A stretch of DNA of 64,000 nucleotides from Tildeniella torsiva UHER 1998/13D. GTDB taxonomy: Bacteria; Cyanobacteriota; Cyanobacteriia; Phormidesmidales; Phormidesmidaceae. Position 1 is the stretch's first letter; each line of letters opens with the position of its first letter. The translations under genes were made by a program, and so were the position numbers. The notes below the pieces were generated by a model. It searched no databases. It was not told the origin of the DNA and worked only from the letters and a program-made list of their open reading frames with translations. The stretch lies in assembly GCA_019358835.1 (NCBI GenBank), contig JAHHIH010000024.1, positions 1-64,000 of the forward strand. Reading direction: 5' to 3'. Positions 60,884 to 64,000 of this stretch are shown here, in pieces.

Positions 60884-61209
60884 GGTGACTCCAAAGACCC
60901 TAAACGCCTATTTCAAGGCTACTGGGTGGTGTTCAAGCTCACCCATCGATTTTTTGCATAGATCCCATTCACGTCATGCTTTGTTACAAACTGACGCCCC
61001 GGATACATTAAGGACATCGGCAGCCCTGGTTCACGGATGAGGTGCCTCCTCCTCAAGGTAGGCGCTCTGACCAGTCAGCCGCAGACGTTGCATTCTTACC
61101 CTGTGCATCTTCCCTTAGCCCTGGCCTCCAGGGCTGACGGAGTCTGCTGGCTAAATACCAGACCCTCTCTCCTGATAACCCTCTGCAATTACTCTAGTTG
61201 AGCAAGACT

Positions 61210-61497
61210 ATGAACAGCACGACCCGTACTTCCAATTCCGATCTCAGCCGTCAGCGTCAGCGCCTTGAAGCCCTGGTACAGCCCACCCAGCGCCCCTCTG
61301 GCCTAGGCCGGGTGCTCAATACCCTGGGCGATCGCCTGCTGAACTTTTTCACTGGCACTGAAGAGCTGCGCATTTGGCAGAGCACTCGCAATGGTCACCA
61401 GGTCTGGTTTGCCCACGACCCGATCACCAATCGCACTCGCTCGTTTTATTCTGAGCAAGATGTGCGCCACTGGCTCGACAATCGCTACGCTGAATAG
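61210..61497 (+). CDS. Small conserved hypothetical protein
   Basis: SRQRQRLEALVQPTQRPSGLGRVLNTLGDRLLNFFTGTEELRIWQSTRNGHQVWFAHDPITNRTRSFYSEQDVRHWLDNRY. Confidence 0.7.
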   Translation: MNSTTRTSNSDLSRQRQRLEALVQPTQRPSGLGRVLNTLGDRLLNFFTGTEELRIWQSTRNGHQVWFAHDPITNRTRSFYSEQDVRHWLDNRYAE

Positions 61498-61568
61498 TCT
61501 GCGCCGTCGAGAACCATGATGGAATACCCCGACGCAGAAGATGAGGCGCGATGTCGGCCTCTCCAAAC

Positions 61569-61611
61569 AGGGCAGCAAACCCGAGCTTAGGCCGGTCTTG
61601 CTGCCCTATTT
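61569..61611 (+). terminator. Intrinsic terminator
   Basis: AGGGCAGCAA...TTGCTGCCCT followed by ATTTAG. Confidence 0.7.
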
Positions 61612-61623
61612 AGTATTCAGCGT

Positions 61624-64000
61624 TTACCAACCGCCCTCGCCGTTGCTTTGACTGCGCAAATACTGGCTAAACTGGCTGACGCTCAGCGGGCGGGCAAAGA
61701 AGAACCCCTGACCAAATTCGCAGCCCAGCTGGGTGAGGGATTCTAGCTGAGGAAACTGCTCGATGCCTTCGGCGATCACCTGGATATTGAGGTGGGCCGC
61801 GAGGTGAATAATGGTTTCAACGATGCCGTACTGCTGCGGGCTGTGGTGAATGTTGGCGATGAAGCTGCGATCGATTTTGAGAATATCCACCGGCAGCTGT
61901 TGCAGGTAGCCGAGGGAGGAGTAGCCGGTGCCGAAGTCATCAATGCTGAGGCGAATGCCGCGATCGCGCAGGGTTTGAATCATCGGCACCACCTGCTCAG
62001 GGTTCTGAATCACGACGGTTTCGGTGATTTCGAGCTTGAGGTTGGCGGCGGGCAGACCGCTGTCGTTCAGAGCGCTGTCAACCTGGGCTAGAAAGTCGGT
62101 CTGGGCAAACTGAAGGGCCGACAGATTGACGCTGACCACGGCATCGGCGTTGATTAGGCTGCGCCGCCGCCAGCGCTGCATTTGGGTGCAGGCTTCCCTC
62201 AGCACCCAGCCCCCGATCGCCGCCATCAGGCCCGTATTTTCGGCGATGGCAAGAAAGTCGTCGGGAAACAGCAGCCCCCGGTCGGGGTGGAGCCAGCGCA
62301 GCAGGGCTTCGCAGCCCATCAGCCGCTGGGTGCCGAGGTTGACGATGGGCTGGTAATGGAGCTGAAATTCTTGCCGCTCAAGGGCTAACCTCAGGGCAGT
62401 TTCAATCTGGAGCGAGCGGCGCACACTGAGGTGCATGCCCGGCTCAAATAGGGCATAGCCCTGGTTGTTAATTTTGGCCTGGTACATGGCGGTGTCGGCA
62501 TCGCGCAGCAGCTCGTCGGGGTGGTGGTAGTGGGGGCCGCCAATGACGATGCCAATGCTGGTGTTGGTAAACAGCTGATGCCCTTGAATGTGCAGCGCCT
62601 CGGTAAACCGCTGGCGAATGCGCTGGGCCACGGCAATCGCATCCCCCGTCTGGTCGAGGGTGGTCAGCAGAATGGTGAATTCGTCGCCGCCAAAGCGGGC
62701 CACCACGTCGGTGGGGCGCACGCACTCCTGCACAATGGTGGCCACCCGCTTCAGCAGCTCATCCCCCACCCAGTGGCCAAAGGAATCGTTGATCAGCTTG
62801 AAGCGATCGCAGTCTAAAAACAGCACCGCGTATAGCCCTGGCTCGGGCTGCCCAAACTGCTCGCCCAGGTGGCTCAAGAACTGGCGGCGGTTGGGCAGCC
62901 CGGTGAGCGGGTCGTGCAGGGCCTCGTAGGCCAGCTGGTGCTGGGCCTGCTGGCGCTCGGCAATCTGCTCTTGCAGCGATCGGTTGAGCTGCTCTAGCTG
63001 CCGCGTGCGCACCTGCACCTGGTTTTCTAGATTATCGTTGAGCCGCCGCAGCTCGGTTTCCATGTGCTGGCGGTAGGTGATGTCTTCGAACAGCACAATA
63101 GCCCCCTGGGGCCAGTCGGCGGGAGGGTTGGCACTGACAGCTAGGGATTCTAGCCGCAGCTCGTACCAGCGATTGCCCCGCTGCCGCTGCTGGTTTGGTA
63201 TGGCCTGACCTCGACAAACCCGCTCCCACAGCTGCTCCCAAGCTCCGTCCTCAAACCAGTCGGGCGGCAGGGCGGCGGCTAGGCGATCGCCCGTCGCCAG
63301 TCCCAACCATTCGGTAGCTAAGGGATTGGCAAACCACACGGTGCCATCCGCCGCTGCCGCCACCAGACCCAGGGGCAGGCTGCGGGCAATGGCCGCCTGA
63401 ATCGCCTGCGATCGCCCCAGCTGCTCGGTCAGCTCGACGAGCTGGGTCAGGTCTGAGGGGCGATCGCCCGGCACCAAGCTAGGCTGATTGAGCGCCGTAA
63501 GGGGCCTGGGGGGCTCGGACAGCCGCACCTCGGGCGGGTGACGATGCCGCAATGCCGTCGTCATCTGCCGCAGCCAGCGGGTTTGCCGCAGCCAGTTCTG
63601 TCCTAGGGTAAGACCGCCCACCGTACTCAGCAGCAGCCCTGGCCCGACCACCGGCAGCCACAGATTAGCCCCCAGCAGCCCCAGGGCCGCCCCCCACCAG
63701 CCTGCCACCAACATGCCCACCAGGGCGCTCTGCCGCCAGAGCGATGCACGCGGCGTTCCGTTCTGAAAGCGCCGCTGTAGCCTGAGGCTGAGCCCTAGCC
63801 CGAGGAAAATTGCTCCGGCCCAGCTGCCGGGGGCTGGGTTCAGCCAGCGCTGGCCCAGCAGGTTGTCCACTAGGGCACCGTGCAAATACACTCCACTGGC
63901 GGGCGGACTGGCATTAAAGGGCGTCACCCAGTCATCGAGCCCTAGGGCCGTGGCCCCAACCAGCACCACTTTGCCCTCAAACACCTGGGGCGGCACCCGA
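61624..64000 (-). CDS. CHASE2-PAS-GGDEF-EAL protein, 5' part truncated by the window edge
   Basis: CHASE2-like end + TMs, PAS, ARFGGDEFTILL (GGDEF), CEALLRWLHPDRG and DDFGTGYSSLGYLQQLPVDILKID (EAL); ORF open to the right edge. Confidence 0.93.
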   Translation of the reverse strand, partial: RVPPQVFEGKVVLVGATALGLDDWVTPFNASPPASGVYLHGALVDNLLGQRWLNPAPGSWAGAIFLGLGLSLRLQRRFQNGTPRASLWRQSALVGMLVAGWWGAALGLLGANLWLPVVGPGLLLSTVGGLTLGQNWLRQTRWLRQMTTALRHRHPPEVRLSEPPRPLTALNQPSLVPGDRPSDLTQLVELTEQLGRSQAIQAAIARSLPLGLVAAAADGTVWFANPLATEWLGLATGDRLAAALPPDWFEDGAWEQLWERVCRGQAIPNQQRQRGNRWYELRLESLAVSANPPADWPQGAIVLFEDITYRQHMETELRRLNDNLENQVQVRTRQLEQLNRSLQEQIAERQQAQHQLAYEALHDPLTGLPNRRQFLSHLGEQFGQPEPGLYAVLFLDCDRFKLINDSFGHWVGDELLKRVATIVQECVRPTDVVARFGGDEFTILLTTLDQTGDAIAVAQRIRQRFTEALHIQGHQLFTNTSIGIVIGGPHYHHPDELLRDADTAMYQAKINNQGYALFEPGMHLSVRRSLQIETALRLALERQEFQLHYQPIVNLGTQRLMGCEALLRWLHPDRGLLFPDDFLAIAENTGLMAAIGGWVLREACTQMQRWRRRSLINADAVVSVNLSALQFAQTDFLAQVDSALNDSGLPAANLKLEITETVVIQNPEQVVPMIQTLRDRGIRLSIDDFGTGYSSLGYLQQLPVDILKIDRSFIANIHHSPQQYGIVETIIHLAAHLNIQVIAEGIEQFPQLESLTQLGCEFGQGFFFARPLSVSQFSQYLRSQSNGEGGW

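Noticed and set aside
61100-61209. Riboswitch or structured leader upstream of the 96-aa hypothetical gene
   Set aside because: No recognised riboswitch consensus and no convincing long stem by eye.

Overview
This is a 64 kb chromosomal segment from a GC-rich filamentous-type cyanobacterium (Leptolyngbya/Nodosilinea-like by gene content; the taxon is an inference). It is mostly housekeeping and photosynthesis-related genes: hrcA, an rbcR-type LysR regulator, a Crp-family regulator, a plant/cyanobacterial NSI/SNAT-like GNAT, Tic22, a divergent phosphoketolase/transketolase-like enzyme, ald, Raf1, an XPB-like helicase, secG, gpmI, an ABC-F ATPase, hisIE, rsmG, prs, petC-petA, typA, gatB, a UbiA-type prenyltransferase, panE, an ada-like protein, psb29/thf1, and a CHASE2-GGDEF-EAL protein cut by the right window edge. 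There are two tRNA genes (Pro-TGG, Ala-GGC), one intact IS5-like transposase at the left edge, and many strong intrinsic hairpins. No CRISPR array, rRNA, prophage or large defence island was seen. The most noteworthy non-coding items are: (i) a candidate ~67-nt sRNA at ~6690-6757 with a near-consensus promoter, a terminator hairpin and a 10-nt GTGTGAGGAG segment complementary to the Yfr1 core motif; (ii) a 91-bp MITE-like element at 50619-50709 with terminal inverted repeats and a perfect 8-bp flanking duplication; (iii) a tandemly duplicated composite hairpin repeat at 27817-28010; (iv) a 16-bp hairpin ending directly before the DUF3531 start codon; and (v) several operator-like palindromes and direct repeats. 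The most noteworthy coding items are the divergent XFP-like enzyme, a DUF2283 plus putative nuclease gene pair that looks toxin-antitoxin-like, a stand-alone ACT-like protein, and an ECF-sigma-like protein with direct repeats upstream.
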